A stretch of 55,584 nucleotides of DNA, from assembly GCA_958436175.1 (NCBI GenBank), contig CAUBJF010000015.1, positions 1-55,584 on the forward strand. Direction: 5' to 3'. The translations under genes were made by a program, and so were the position numbers. The first letter of the stretch is position 1. The number at the start of each line of letters is the position of its first letter. The notes beneath the pieces were generated by a model. It ran no database searches, was not told the origin of the DNA, and saw only the letters and a list, made by a program, of their open reading frames with translations. The DNA is from an uncultured Muribaculaceae bacterium. GTDB taxonomy: Bacteria; Bacteroidota; Bacteroidia; Bacteroidales; Muribaculaceae. Positions 18,476 through 27,347 of the stretch are shown one piece after another.

Positions 18476-19923
18476 TTCACAAAGAGTCTGTAGATATCAT
18501 TGCCGTTAGCATATAGCAGGAGGGCAAGCAGGAAAAAGAAACCTATTGTATTGGCTATCTCAAGGAAACGGTCGGACGGTTTTCGGCGCGTTATAATCTC
18601 GACAAGCAGGAAGAGAGTATATCCACCGTCGAGAGCCGGGATCGGTATGATATTCATAAAAGCGAGAATGATGGAGAGAAATGCCGTCATCTGCCAGAAA
18701 ACGAACCAGTTCCACGTTGCGGGGAACATGTCGCCGAGGGTGCCGAAACCGCCGAGGCTCTGAGCTCCTTCTTTTGTGAAAATCAGCTTTAGCGAAGACA
18801 CATAGGTCGAAAGACGTTCCGTACCTATTTCCCAGCCGCGAGGAATGGCTTCGAAGAAAGAATAGTTGACTCTGTGACGGTCGAAAATCTCGAACGGGCT
18901 GAGAAGTTTGATGCCGATTTTCCCCCCATCCGTAATTGCAACGGGCACGACACTCTGAGAACCATCGGCATGAAGTATACGGAAATCCCTGGTCGTGCCT
19001 TTAAGAGAATCAAGGACCGGGAAGAATTCAGTAAGGGTCGGGACCGTGTCATTGCCCACAGCAAGGATTCTGTCGCGAGGCTGTAGGCCGGCTTCGGCTG
19101 CCGGGCCGCCACCCTGTGTTTCGGCAACGATAACAGGGATACGAACAGTCATGGGCATAAAGTCCTTGCCTTTTCCTACTATCTCTCCAAGGAGTTTGTC
19201 ACTAATAGTTACTTCAGACTCTTTTCCATCGCGAAGCACACCGACTTTGGCTCCGGGCTGAAGCATGCTCCAGGCTATAGAGTAGTCAGTAGGATCGAGT
19301 GCTTTGCCATCAAGGCTGACCAGGATATCGCCGTTACGGAAACCTGCTGCCTGAAGTTCCGGGCAGAAGTCGAGACCTTCCGTCATAGCTTCATATGGTA
19401 TTACATCGTCACCCCAATGGACAGCGATACCGATATAAATCACTATTGCCAGTATAAAATTGAAAACTACGCCGGCAACCATCACGCACAAGCGCTTCCA
19501 AGCGGCCTTGCTACGGAACTCCCACTCCTGGGGCTCGGCAGCAAGCTGAGAGCTGTCCTGCGTCTCATCGACCATACCGGCAATCGAGCAATAACCGCCG
19601 AGAGGAAGCCAGCCAAGGCCGTAGATAGTATCACGCCATGTCGGTTTTCCATCGGGGCGTGGCTGATGAGGCTTGCCGACATGCCAGGTGGCAACGGGTT
19701 TGGGCCACGTTCCATCGGGGCGCTGACCCGGAGCGATGAACTCGAGAGTTCCTTTCATCGGGTCATAGCGGAGTATGGAAAATTTGGGATTGAAGAAGAG
19801 ATAGAAACGTGTGACCTTTATACCAAAGATACGGGCAAAAATATAATGTCCGAACTCATGGATGGTCACAAGTATGATTAAAGCCAGAATGAGCTGGGCT
19901 GCTTTTACAAGAATACTTTCCAA
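18472..19923 (-). CDS. rseP: RIP metalloprotease RseP (site-2 protease)
   Basis: A 483-residue intramembrane zinc protease that cuts membrane-anchored anti-sigma factors and leftover signal peptides. HEFGH at residues 22-26 in the first membrane helix is the zinc motif; the C-terminal helix has NIIPIPALDGG with the third ligand region. Between them are tandem PDZ-like segments (about 215-330; PAAEAGLQPRDRILAV). The 483-residue length is usual for Bacteroidetes RseP. It follows dxr by 31 bp, the same neighbourhood as in many bacteria (dxr-rseP). It could process the anti-sigma-like protein at 48981-49421, which is inference. Confidence 0.95.
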   Translation of the reverse strand: MESILVKAAQLILALIILVTIHEFGHYIFARIFGIKVTRFYLFFNPKFSILRYDPMKGTLEFIAPGQRPDGTWPKPVATWHVGKPHQPRPDGKPTWRDTIYGLGWLPLGGYCSIAGMVDETQDSSQLAAEPQEWEFRSKAAWKRLCVMVAGVVFNFILAIVIYIGIAVHWGDDVIPYEAMTEGLDFCPELQAAGFRNGDILVSLDGKALDPTDYSIAWSMLQPGAKVGVLRDGKESEVTISDKLLGEIVGKGKDFMPMTVRIPVIVAETQGGGPAAEAGLQPRDRILAVGNDTVPTLTEFFPVLDSLKGTTRDFRILHADGSQSVVPVAITDGGKIGIKLLSPFEIFDRHRVNYSFFEAIPRGWEIGTERLSTYVSSLKLIFTKEGAQSLGGFGTLGDMFPATWNWFVFWQMTAFLSIILAFMNIIPIPALDGGYTLFLLVEIITRRKPSDRFLEIANTIGFFFLLALLLYANGNDIYRLFVK

Positions 19924-19954
19924 TGTTTATAGTTTATTAGGATGGGAAAAGGGG

Positions 19955-21130
19955 TCAGAGACGGTTGAGCACTTCGGTAGCTTTAGCTCGAGCCTCAGCA
20001 TTTGTAGCGATATAGTCGTCGAGCGAAGGATTCTCTACAAAAGGCATCGCGGACATAGTGGCCTCGATAATCCTATAGATGTCTCCGAAATCGATTCTAC
20101 GGTCGAGGAATGCTGCAACAGCAATCTCGTTTGCCGCATTGATTACGCAGGCCGTATTTCCTCCTTTGGAGAGGGCGACACGGGCAAAGCCGAGGCAGGG
20201 GAATCGTTTTACATCGGTTGGCTCGAATGTAAGCGTAGCTAAGTCTTCAAGACGAAGCTTGCGGGAAGCATCTTCAAGACGACTCTCGCGACCAAGGGCG
20301 TAAGCGATAGGCAGATGCATGTCCGGGCATCCAAGTTGAGCCTTGACAGCACCGTCCTTGAATTCTACCATCGAATGGACAATCGACTGGGGATGGACTA
20401 CCGCCTCAATCCTCTCCGGTGCTATACCGAAAAGATGATGAGCTTCGATAATCTCGAATGCCTTGTTCATCATGCTGGCAGAGTCAACGGTTATTTTATT
20501 ACCCATGTGCCATGTAGGATGGCGCAAAGCGTCGTCGCGTGTGGCCTTTGCTATCCTGTCGGCAGTCCAGGTACGGAAGGGTCCCCCTGAGGCAGTGATA
20601 AGTAGTCGTTCGACATTATTCTTGTCCTCACCTTTCAGACATTGCGCTATCGCGGAGTGCTCCGAATCTACAGGATAGAGATGACTCTTAGACTTTGCCA
20701 ACATGGCGTTTACAAGGTTGCCTGCAACGACAAGTGTTTCCTTATTTGCAAGGGCTATATCTTTTCCGGCATTAATAGCGCATATTGTCGGCTCGAGGCC
20801 GCTGTAACCAACAGTTGCAGTAACGACTGTGTCCACATAGTCCTCGGTGACACATTCCGACAAAGCCTTGGCTCCGGCACGGGTCTCGATACCAAGAGGA
20901 CCGAGGGCACTCCGAAGCTTAGGAAGAAGGGTCTCGTTGGCGATAACCGCCAAACGAGGCTTATGCTGTGCGGCGAAGAGGATAAGATCGTCGACTCTGT
21001 TGGCAGCGGTGATAACCGTGGCTTTATAGAGTTCCGGATGTGCGGATATGATGTCGAGTGTCTGGCGACCGATCGAGCCGGTTGCTCCAAGCACTGCTAT
21101 TTTCTTCGGTTCTTTCACTTGATCATGCAT
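19955..21130 (-). CDS. dxr: 1-deoxy-D-xylulose 5-phosphate reductoisomerase
   Basis: A 391-residue NADPH-dependent enzyme of the MEP isoprenoid pathway. The N-terminal GATGSIGRQTLDII motif binds NADPH; NKETLVVAG, DSEHSAIAQCL and HMGNKITVDSASMMNKA are the characteristic substrate and metal-site motifs. Normal length. First gene of the minus-strand run that continues to aroB. A TAATTTTG element 11 bp upstream marks its promoter and predicts a very short leader. Confidence 0.97.
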   Translation of the reverse strand: MHDQVKEPKKIAVLGATGSIGRQTLDIISAHPELYKATVITAANRVDDLILFAAQHKPRLAVIANETLLPKLRSALGPLGIETRAGAKALSECVTEDYVDTVVTATVGYSGLEPTICAINAGKDIALANKETLVVAGNLVNAMLAKSKSHLYPVDSEHSAIAQCLKGEDKNNVERLLITASGGPFRTWTADRIAKATRDDALRHPTWHMGNKITVDSASMMNKAFEIIEAHHLFGIAPERIEAVVHPQSIVHSMVEFKDGAVKAQLGCPDMHLPIAYALGRESRLEDASRKLRLEDLATLTFEPTDVKRFPCLGFARVALSKGGNTACVINAANEIAVAAFLDRRIDFGDIYRIIEATMSAMPFVENPSLDDYIATNAEARAKATEVLNRL

Positions 21131-21140
21131 TATTGAGATG

Positions 21141-21148
21141 CAAAATTA
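21141..21148 (-). promoter_or_regulatory. -7 element upstream of dxr
   Basis: TAATTTTG (minus strand) matches TAnnTTTG. The predicted start of transcription is only about 6 bases before the ATG at 21130. No clear -33 TTTG. Confidence 0.5.
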
Positions 21149-21199
21149 GCAAAAAAACTTCATACCACAGCAGTTGCTACTAAGCTATTTTGCAGCTTG

Positions 21200-22438
21200 T
21201 CAAAAGAGAGACAGCTGAGCGTCGTTCTCGGGACGATGAGCCTTCTTCGGGGGCTCGGTATAGCCAAATTCGGAATCATCGGCACGCAGGCCCGGTTCGC
21301 CGGGTGCGGGCTCGGATACAAACCAGTCGGGACACTCAAAATCATCGTCAAGGTTGTCGAGAGCTTCCGACTCGCGGATATTTTCTTGCTCCGGTTTATC
21401 CTCTGGCAAGGAAAACAGACCGCCGTCGGCAGAACGCTGATGCTCAATAATGGCATGCGCCTGAGCGAGTTCATCTTTAAGATGCTTATTGGACGTTTTA
21501 AGCTTCGCTATGCGTTCGTCGCGTTTACGGATAAGGACCTCGACTTCCTGCATCTGCGACTGCATCTTTTCGACAGTGTCGAAGATGCCACGAGCTTCCT
21601 GTAGCTCAGTCTCGATAGCTTCACGCTCTTTACGCTCGTCGGCAAGCTTATTCTGGAGGTCGTTGTACATGGTCTGGTTAAGCTCGACCTGTCCTCGCTG
21701 TTGGGCTATATCCTCGTTAAGCTTTTTATTTTCGATCTTGAGACGTTCTATTTCAGCAAGAGCTTCCTCGTCAGCCTTCCTGGAAGCGGATTCGTTCTTG
21801 AGGCGCTCTATCTCCTTGGACATTTCATCGACGACACCAGGCTGTATGTCAGCCATTTTTATCTTATTAAGAAGACTGAGCTTCTCAAGTTCATACTGTT
21901 CCTTCTCCGCCTCCGCAGTTGCAAGCTGCGCTTCGAGGTCTGTCACACGGTCGGCCAAAGCACGGCGCCTCCGGTCGGCGCTAAGTTGTTGTTCGCGTAT
22001 GCTGGTGCGTTGGTGTTCAAGGCTTTCCATCTCTTTGCGCAAGCGGTCGGTTTCCTTTTTGGCATCGGAAGCTTCAGCCTTCAGGCAGCCTTCGGCATAG
22101 TTAGTGGCGACAGCGACCAGGCTGTCGAGGTACTCGTCGAGTGAGGCATCAAGACGTTCACGAATCAAGGCTGCCTGACGCTGTGGGTCAACCGATTTCT
22201 GGAGGAAATCGGGAAGTGCTGAATTGAAAATGGCCACCACGCCTTCGAAGACGCGGTCTTTCATTCCGGCATCGACCACAGGAACATCGGGCTTTACGAT
22301 ACCCTCCTGAGCCGCCTCGGTTTCGACATCGTTATTGTCGTTTTCCAGCTGGTCGTAATTATCTTTATCCCCTATCGGTTCCTGTTCGTAGTCGGAGCCG
22401 AGGCCGAATGCATTCTTTAGCGCACTGAGAAATGACAT
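21200..22438 (-). CDS. Cytoplasmic coiled-coil protein of unknown function
   Basis: 412 residues, no signal peptide or membrane helix. Residues about 60-115 form a short predicted-globular part rich in FLQKSVDPQRQ and LVAVATNYAEG; from about 120 to 330 the sequence is almost pure heptad coiled coil (runs of E, K, L, R, Q). The C-terminal 80 residues are acidic and proline-rich, apparently disordered. It starts 6 bp after the stop of the receiver/PPDK_N protein and must be cotranscribed with it. I do not recognise a family; a scaffold or partner role for the upstream protein is a guess. Confidence 0.85.
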   Translation of the reverse strand: MSFLSALKNAFGLGSDYEQEPIGDKDNYDQLENDNNDVETEAAQEGIVKPDVPVVDAGMKDRVFEGVVAIFNSALPDFLQKSVDPQRQAALIRERLDASLDEYLDSLVAVATNYAEGCLKAEASDAKKETDRLRKEMESLEHQRTSIREQQLSADRRRRALADRVTDLEAQLATAEAEKEQYELEKLSLLNKIKMADIQPGVVDEMSKEIERLKNESASRKADEEALAEIERLKIENKKLNEDIAQQRGQVELNQTMYNDLQNKLADERKEREAIETELQEARGIFDTVEKMQSQMQEVEVLIRKRDERIAKLKTSNKHLKDELAQAHAIIEHQRSADGGLFSLPEDKPEQENIRESEALDNLDDDFECPDWFVSEPAPGEPGLRADDSEFGYTEPPKKAHRPENDAQLSLF

Positions 22439-22444
22439 GTGTTC

Positions 22445-25432
22445 TTATTCTAAAGTGTCGGAGAACTCGGGTTTTACAATCGTCCCCAGGCCGCTCCGGC
22501 CGTTAATAGTTATGTTCAGCGGTTTGTCGAAACGGACAATCCTGATAAGTTCGTCTTCATAGACTGCGGGTAAAGCATCGAGATAGTCACTGTCATAGTA
22601 CCCGCTCTCGCTGCGTTCGTCGACTGTAAAATAGCCGACTCCGAAAGATGTCAGATTCTGGAAGAAATGAGTACCCTGGCTCGGCTCGATTCTATAATCG
22701 CCGACAGCAGCCTCTACAATGACCCGAGCGCCGCTTATATCCGCCCATTTTACCGGAATGCCGAGAGAAGAGTCCGAGCTGCCCCACCTTCCCGGGCCGA
22801 CAAGGACATAACCTTCGCCTGTTGCTGACAGATCAGCATTTATGGCCTTGATCTTCTGTGCCAGGGCAGGATTATTCGAAGAGTCGAAATTGCCCGGCCT
22901 GACATACACCACGGTCCTGACACCTTCGATCATTCCGTTTCCAAGAGCCGTCTTGGTCCGTAGAATCAGTTCATTGTCCGGGCGAATCAGAACATCATCG
23001 GAAATAAGCTGTTTGCGGTCTATTATAGGTCTGATCTGGAGCCAGTAGAGATGTCCTCCGATACCCTGACTGTTCTTCGACGGGGAGATGACCCCGGCAA
23101 ACTCTATCTCCACGGGACGCTGCATTGCCGTCTGTCCCTGACGAAGCATGAAGTCTATTGCCTGAGCAAGAGGCAGCACATTGTCTCGAAGTATATTGTT
23201 GAATGTCACGACACGACGGCCACGTCCTTCTTCATAATCCTTCAGAACACCATCGAGAGCATCGTAAGTCGACACCGTATAGCGCAATGCCCCGGTATTG
23301 GCAAAATCCTGCACTGGTATCACAGCCAATGTCGCTCCTTCGTCGACGGCTACAGTAAAATCGAAAGGCTTTTCAGCCGATTTCATTGCATACAGCCTGG
23401 TCTGGGTATCGCGAAGAGCGAGGTCGAGAGTCGAAGTCTGGAGTACATGCCCGGGGTGACCTGGCGAGAAACGAAGCCCACGTCCTCCGTCGACAATATA
23501 TTTACCAAGCCCGACAGCTACCTCAGCAACACCTTCCTCTGGGAGCTCATCGCCAAGAGGATAGTAGTTGAGCGAACGTCCTACGCCCGAGAAAGACGGG
23601 AAATAATATTCGCCATGCTGTTCACCGACAACTTCCTGGATAATAACAGCCATTTTCTCCTGGTCGATGACGTTGCTCGTCGCGGTCATATAAACCTTGC
23701 TGGCAGCGTAAAACACAGATGCGTATACACCTTTGACAGCGTCCTGAAGCCAAGCGAGACGCAAATCGGCATCCTTGCAGAAAGGTACCATATATGTCGA
23801 ATAGATGCCTGCAAAGGGCTGGTAATGCGAGTCTTCAAGAAGGCTTGAGCTCCTGACGGCAAAGGGACGGTCGACAACTTCAAGAAGCGCCGTAAAATCC
23901 TCCGTGAGGCGTTCGGGAAGCTTAGCCGCAAGGAAGGCCTGCAGAATAGATTCGTCGGAAGCATCGCTAAGCGCCAGAGGATAAAGCTTGTTTGTGGACA
24001 TGAACTCGTCGAAGATATCTGTACACAAAACAACTGTACGAGGTATCGAGATTGTCAGGCCGTCGAAATTATCGCAGACAGGGTTCTTTTTTATGATGGA
24101 ATCAACAAAAGCGAGGCCACGGCCTTTTCCGCCAAGGCTCCCCTGCCCTATCCTCGCAAAATTTGAATAATGGTCGAAACGGTCTTTCTCGAATACGGCG
24201 ACTACGCCTCTGTTTTTCATCTTTCGATACTTCACGATAAGATCGAAGAACAGCTGCTTGACAGCCGGTGCCTCTTCAATGGTACTGAAATGATGGCGTT
24301 TTACTACATCGGCAATAGGAAAAAGAGCTCTTGAATATAGCCATCGGGAAATTTCATTGTGGGAGGCATGGTACAACAAGGAGTCCGCCGGGATATCGAA
24401 GATGCTCTTCTGCATATCCTTGAGATTCCTTATGACCTTGATAGGATTACCTGTCGACGGGTCGCGAAATACAAAATCGCCGAATCCAAAGGTATTCATT
24501 ATTGCCTCACCGAGATCGACGGGCAGCTTCTTGGAATTCTTGTCGATGAAAACGCCACCGAACTCGGCCACATACGCCTCGTTCTGCGACTCGCTGGACT
24601 CTACGATTATAGGCAGGAATGGGTCATTCTCACGAAGAAAATGAGCAAGTTTTAATCCGGCTGCGCTGTCCTTGACCCCGTTTCGTGCGAAAGAGACATC
24701 GCTTATAACACCGAGCATCTTGTTTCCGTAACGATGATATAAGTCTACGGCCTCCTCATAGTTACGGGCAAGCATTACTTTCGGACGACCTCGCATACGG
24801 AGCATCTGCTCATGCTGGTTGAGAGCCTCGGTCGAGAAAAGCAGGCTCTGCTTAAGCAAGAACTTATAGATATGTGGAAGGACCGACGAGTAGAAACGCA
24901 CTGAATCCTCGACGAGCATAATCATCTGTACGCCGACATCGGTGATATCGTCGGCATTAAGCTTGTCTTCAAGGAGTTTGATTATTGCCAGAAGGAGGTC
25001 CATGTTTCCCAGCCAGCTGAACACATAGTCGATGTGAGAAAGGTCTTCGTTGGCAAGGCGTCGCGACACTTCCTTCGAGAAAGGAGTCAGCACGACTATC
25101 GGTATCGAGGGGAAATCACGTTTGAGCAATGCAGCACCTTCAAATGTCTCAGAAAGATCACCGCCCGGCATTGCGACAATGATGTCGAAGGGCTTGTTGT
25201 GCATGGTCTGGAGTGCCTCCTCCATATTGGAGACACGGGTCACACGAGGAGGCGAGCTAAGATTGAGTGCAACATATTCGTTGTAGAGCTGCTCCTCGAC
25301 ACGGCCATCCTCTTCCATAACGAAGGCATCGTATGGTGATGCAATCAGGAGGACGTTGAAAATGCGATGTTGCATCAACGCCTGGAAGGAAGTATCCTTC
25401 ATCATCATACGGCTCAATGGCTCCTCGTTCAT
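22445..25432 (-). CDS. Two receiver-like domains fused to a PEP synthase-type ATP-binding domain
   Basis: A 995-residue protein, often labelled phosphoenolpyruvate synthase, but its order differs. Residues about 25-155 form a degenerate receiver domain. Residues about 168-315 form a second receiver that keeps the acidic pair (E175, D176 in LVEDS), a candidate phospho-aspartate D245 (VISDVSF), S279/S280 and K298. From about 425 comes PPDK_N with GQGSLGGKGRG (429-439) and FAVRSSSLLEDS (524-535), reaching IEFAGVIS and WLQIRPI near 815-830. The remaining 165 residues (VGPGRWGSSD and others) are not the phosphohistidine swivel or TIM barrel of true PEP synthases, so PEP formation is unlikely. Cotranscribed with the coiled-coil gene. 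Confidence 0.85.
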   Translation of the reverse strand: MNEEPLSRMMMKDTSFQALMQHRIFNVLLIASPYDAFVMEEDGRVEEQLYNEYVALNLSSPPRVTRVSNMEEALQTMHNKPFDIIVAMPGGDLSETFEGAALLKRDFPSIPIVVLTPFSKEVSRRLANEDLSHIDYVFSWLGNMDLLLAIIKLLEDKLNADDITDVGVQMIMLVEDSVRFYSSVLPHIYKFLLKQSLLFSTEALNQHEQMLRMRGRPKVMLARNYEEAVDLYHRYGNKMLGVISDVSFARNGVKDSAAGLKLAHFLRENDPFLPIIVESSESQNEAYVAEFGGVFIDKNSKKLPVDLGEAIMNTFGFGDFVFRDPSTGNPIKVIRNLKDMQKSIFDIPADSLLYHASHNEISRWLYSRALFPIADVVKRHHFSTIEEAPAVKQLFFDLIVKYRKMKNRGVVAVFEKDRFDHYSNFARIGQGSLGGKGRGLAFVDSIIKKNPVCDNFDGLTISIPRTVVLCTDIFDEFMSTNKLYPLALSDASDESILQAFLAAKLPERLTEDFTALLEVVDRPFAVRSSSLLEDSHYQPFAGIYSTYMVPFCKDADLRLAWLQDAVKGVYASVFYAASKVYMTATSNVIDQEKMAVIIQEVVGEQHGEYYFPSFSGVGRSLNYYPLGDELPEEGVAEVAVGLGKYIVDGGRGLRFSPGHPGHVLQTSTLDLALRDTQTRLYAMKSAEKPFDFTVAVDEGATLAVIPVQDFANTGALRYTVSTYDALDGVLKDYEEGRGRRVVTFNNILRDNVLPLAQAIDFMLRQGQTAMQRPVEIEFAGVISPSKNSQGIGGHLYWLQIRPIIDRKQLISDDVLIRPDNELILRTKTALGNGMIEGVRTVVYVRPGNFDSSNNPALAQKIKAINADLSATGEGYVLVGPGRWGSSDSSLGIPVKWADISGARVIVEAAVGDYRIEPSQGTHFFQNLTSFGVGYFTVDERSESGYYDSDYLDALPAVYEDELIRIVRFDKPLNITINGRSGLGTIVKPEFSDTLE

Positions 25433-25454
25433 TACTCCGGACTCATATAATTGG

Positions 25455-25462
25455 CAAACTTA
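25455..25462 (-). promoter_or_regulatory. -7 element of the receiver/PPDK_N operon
   Basis: TAAGTTTG on the minus strand, an exact TAnnTTTG match, 22 bp before the ATG at 25432. The AT tract 25460-25500 lies just upstream. Confidence 0.55.
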
Positions 25463-25530
25463 CTAATTTTTTTTCAATATTTTATCCTCTAAGCTATATT
25501 TTTAGAAATAGCCAGACAATAAAAGCTCTT

Positions 25531-26229
25531 TTACACCGAATATCCCAGAAAGTCCAAAATCATTGGAGCGAGGAGTGCGGTAAAGAGACCGTTGAGAGTC
25601 AAACCTATAGAGGAAAAGGCACCATAGCGTTCGCTACGTTCCATGGCTGCGGAAGTACCCACGGCATGAGCGGCAGTACCGATTGACAATCCTTCCGCAA
25701 TAGGCGAATGAATATGGCTCATCTTTACTATTTTAAAGCCGGTCATGCCACCAAAAATCCCTGTAGCTACGACTACCGCGGCCGTAAGAGGTGCAATACC
25801 TCCCATTGCACTCGATATTTCCATTGCTATAGGTGTCGTGACGGCCTTGGGGGCCAGCGAGATGACAACTTCACGAGTAGCGCCGAACATTTCGGCGAGA
25901 AGCACCACGCTCACCACTCCGGCCACACATCCGGCAAGCTCGGACAGCAAAAGAGGTAGAAGCTGCCGTTTAATGGCCGTGAGCTGCTTATACAAGGGTA
26001 CGCCAAGGGCCACCACCGCAGGCTTTAGCCAGAAGTCTATGTAATCGCCACCCTCCTTATAAATGTCGTAGTCAATATCGCACAGCAGCAGAAAAGAAAT
26101 CATTGCGGCGATGGCAATCAAAATTGGATTGAGTAACTTGATACCGGTACGACGCTGAAGGATCTGCGCCCCGAGGTAGAAGCAGAAAGTAAGAGCTATT
26201 AGGAAAAACTTGTTCTGCACGAAATCCAT
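25531..26229 (-). CDS. lrgB: LrgB/CidB family membrane protein
   Basis: A 232-residue multi-pass inner-membrane protein. Family features include LAPKAVTTPIAMEIS and the GTAAHAVGTSAAMERSE stretch near the C-terminus. With LrgA it forms a holin/antiholin-like or metabolite (pyruvate, glycolate) transport pair; which applies here is unknown. Its ATG overlaps the LrgA stop (TAATG), so the two are translationally coupled. Confidence 0.92.
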   Translation of the reverse strand: MDFVQNKFFLIALTFCFYLGAQILQRRTGIKLLNPILIAIAAMISFLLLCDIDYDIYKEGGDYIDFWLKPAVVALGVPLYKQLTAIKRQLLPLLLSELAGCVAGVVSVVLLAEMFGATREVVISLAPKAVTTPIAMEISSAMGGIAPLTAAVVVATGIFGGMTGFKIVKMSHIHSPIAEGLSIGTAAHAVGTSAAMERSERYGAFSSIGLTLNGLFTALLAPMILDFLGYSV

Positions 26230-26603
26230 TATTCTGCCTCCTTTGCAATTTTACGTGCCAACTTAGTAGAAGCGGAACGTGTGAGCTGATGAACCCAGCC
26301 TGTAACGGCGATGATTATTACCGTACTTATGACAGTGGCGCATACAATGGGCATCCACTGGTCCGCAATAAGGCCGAGACAGTTCATGAGCCCGATACCG
26401 GCGGGCACAAAAAAGAAGCCGAGATTATGAACAAGGAAACCTGACAGTTTTTCCACCCATCTGAGTTTCACAATACCAAATTTGAGGGAGGCGCACAAGA
26501 GCACCATACCGATAATGCTTGAAGGTACCGGAATACCGGTGAACCTGACCAGAAACTCGCCGACGGCAAGGAATGCAAACAAAACACCGAATTGTACTAT
26601 CAT
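26229..26603 (-). CDS. lrgA: LrgA/CidA family membrane protein
   Basis: A 124-residue protein with four predicted membrane helices; FTGIPVPSSIIGMVLL and FFFVPAGIGLMN are the signature parts of the CidA/LrgA family. First gene of the pair, preceded by a TAACTTTG element and a palindrome. LrgA/CidA proteins are small holin-like partners of LrgB. No LytTR two-component regulator, the usual controller in Gram-positives, is beside it. Confidence 0.92.
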   Translation of the reverse strand: MIVQFGVLFAFLAVGEFLVRFTGIPVPSSIIGMVLLCASLKFGIVKLRWVEKLSGFLVHNLGFFFVPAGIGLMNCLGLIADQWMPIVCATVISTVIIIAVTGWVHQLTRSASTKLARKIAKEAE

Positions 26604-26627
26604 AATGTCAATTGTGTAATTTCGCTA

Positions 26628-26658
26628 CAAAGTTACTCATAATAGTGAAAATTTCACT
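26628..26658 (-). promoter_or_regulatory. lrgAB promoter with overlapping palindromic operator
   Basis: TAACTTTG (minus strand, 26628-26635) is an exact -7 element. Upstream, at 26644-26658, AGTGAAA and TTTCACT form a perfect 7-bp inverted repeat around one base, placed where the -33 element should be. A repressor or activator site is the natural reading. Confidence 0.6.
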
Positions 26659-27309
26659 GTTTTTTTGTTATAATGAGATATCCGGATTGCTCGCATATCT
26701 AAACAATTCCTTTGCCTCGGATGTTATCCAGCCCCGGAGAAGAAGAGCTTGCTTAAAAACAAATGTGAATGAAAAATACCAACGAGAACCTCAGTCACTT
26801 ACTTTCACAAAACATTCCTTATTTTGCACTATTGGTTACGACTTCGCTGAATTACCGTAGGTTACAAAGTCCATAATGTTCTAATGGCATCCTAATTAGT
26901 TGGATAAATCGAAAATGGGAAGTTCAATTTTGGGATTTTTAAGGGGTGTCAGTTATATTAATGCGATTCTTTTTCGGCGAGCCTCCAAAGATTTGAGGCT
27001 CTGAATAGCATGGCAATGAGAAAAGATTGCTAAATTTGTAATGAGATATCTAAAGTTCATATGGAATTGATTTTCAATGATTGTTGTTGCTGAAAATCAG
27101 CCATATTAGAAAATAACGATACAACTATCCGTTAGGGATTAGAGGGAATGAAAAAGTTGCTTTGAGGGAGTGGAAGGATTAGAAAAGGCGTGGGTTTTGA
27201 ATGGAAGATTTAACTAAATTTAACGGCTGATAGGATTTTTATAATTTGAGATTAAGACCAAAGAGATACGATATTTCAAGGGAATACACTCGATCTCAGC
27301 GATAATGTG
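26659..27309. other. Gene-free stretch before the KilA-N/macro module
   Basis: About 650 bp, AT-rich, with no supportable reading frame on either strand; an 82-codon plus-strand frame at 26612-26860 has no ribosome-binding context or family resemblance. The stretch contains one 7-bp hairpin (GAGCCTC/GAGGCTC, 26979-27001) without a T tract. It is the longest non-coding gap in the interior of the window and marks the boundary between packed housekeeping genes and accessory genes. Confidence 0.6.
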
Positions 27310-27317
27310 TAACTTTG
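27310..27317 (+). promoter_or_regulatory. -7 element of the KilA-N/macro operon
   Basis: TAACTTTG matches TAnnTTTG exactly and lies 30 bp before the ATG at 27348. It covers the alternative TTG start at 27315, which is therefore rejected. Confidence 0.6.
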
Positions 27318-27347
27318 CGTATTGGCATATACTCCATATCTGAAACA

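Noticed and set aside
22445..25432. True phosphoenolpyruvate synthase
   Set aside because: Only the ATP-binding domain is present; the phosphohistidine and PEP-binding domains are missing.
26612..26860. 82-codon frame upstream of the KilA-N module
   Set aside because: Composition and context do not look coding, and it overlaps the lrgAB promoter.
26979..27001. 7-bp GAGCCTC/GAGGCTC hairpin as a terminator
   Set aside because: There is no T tract on either strand.
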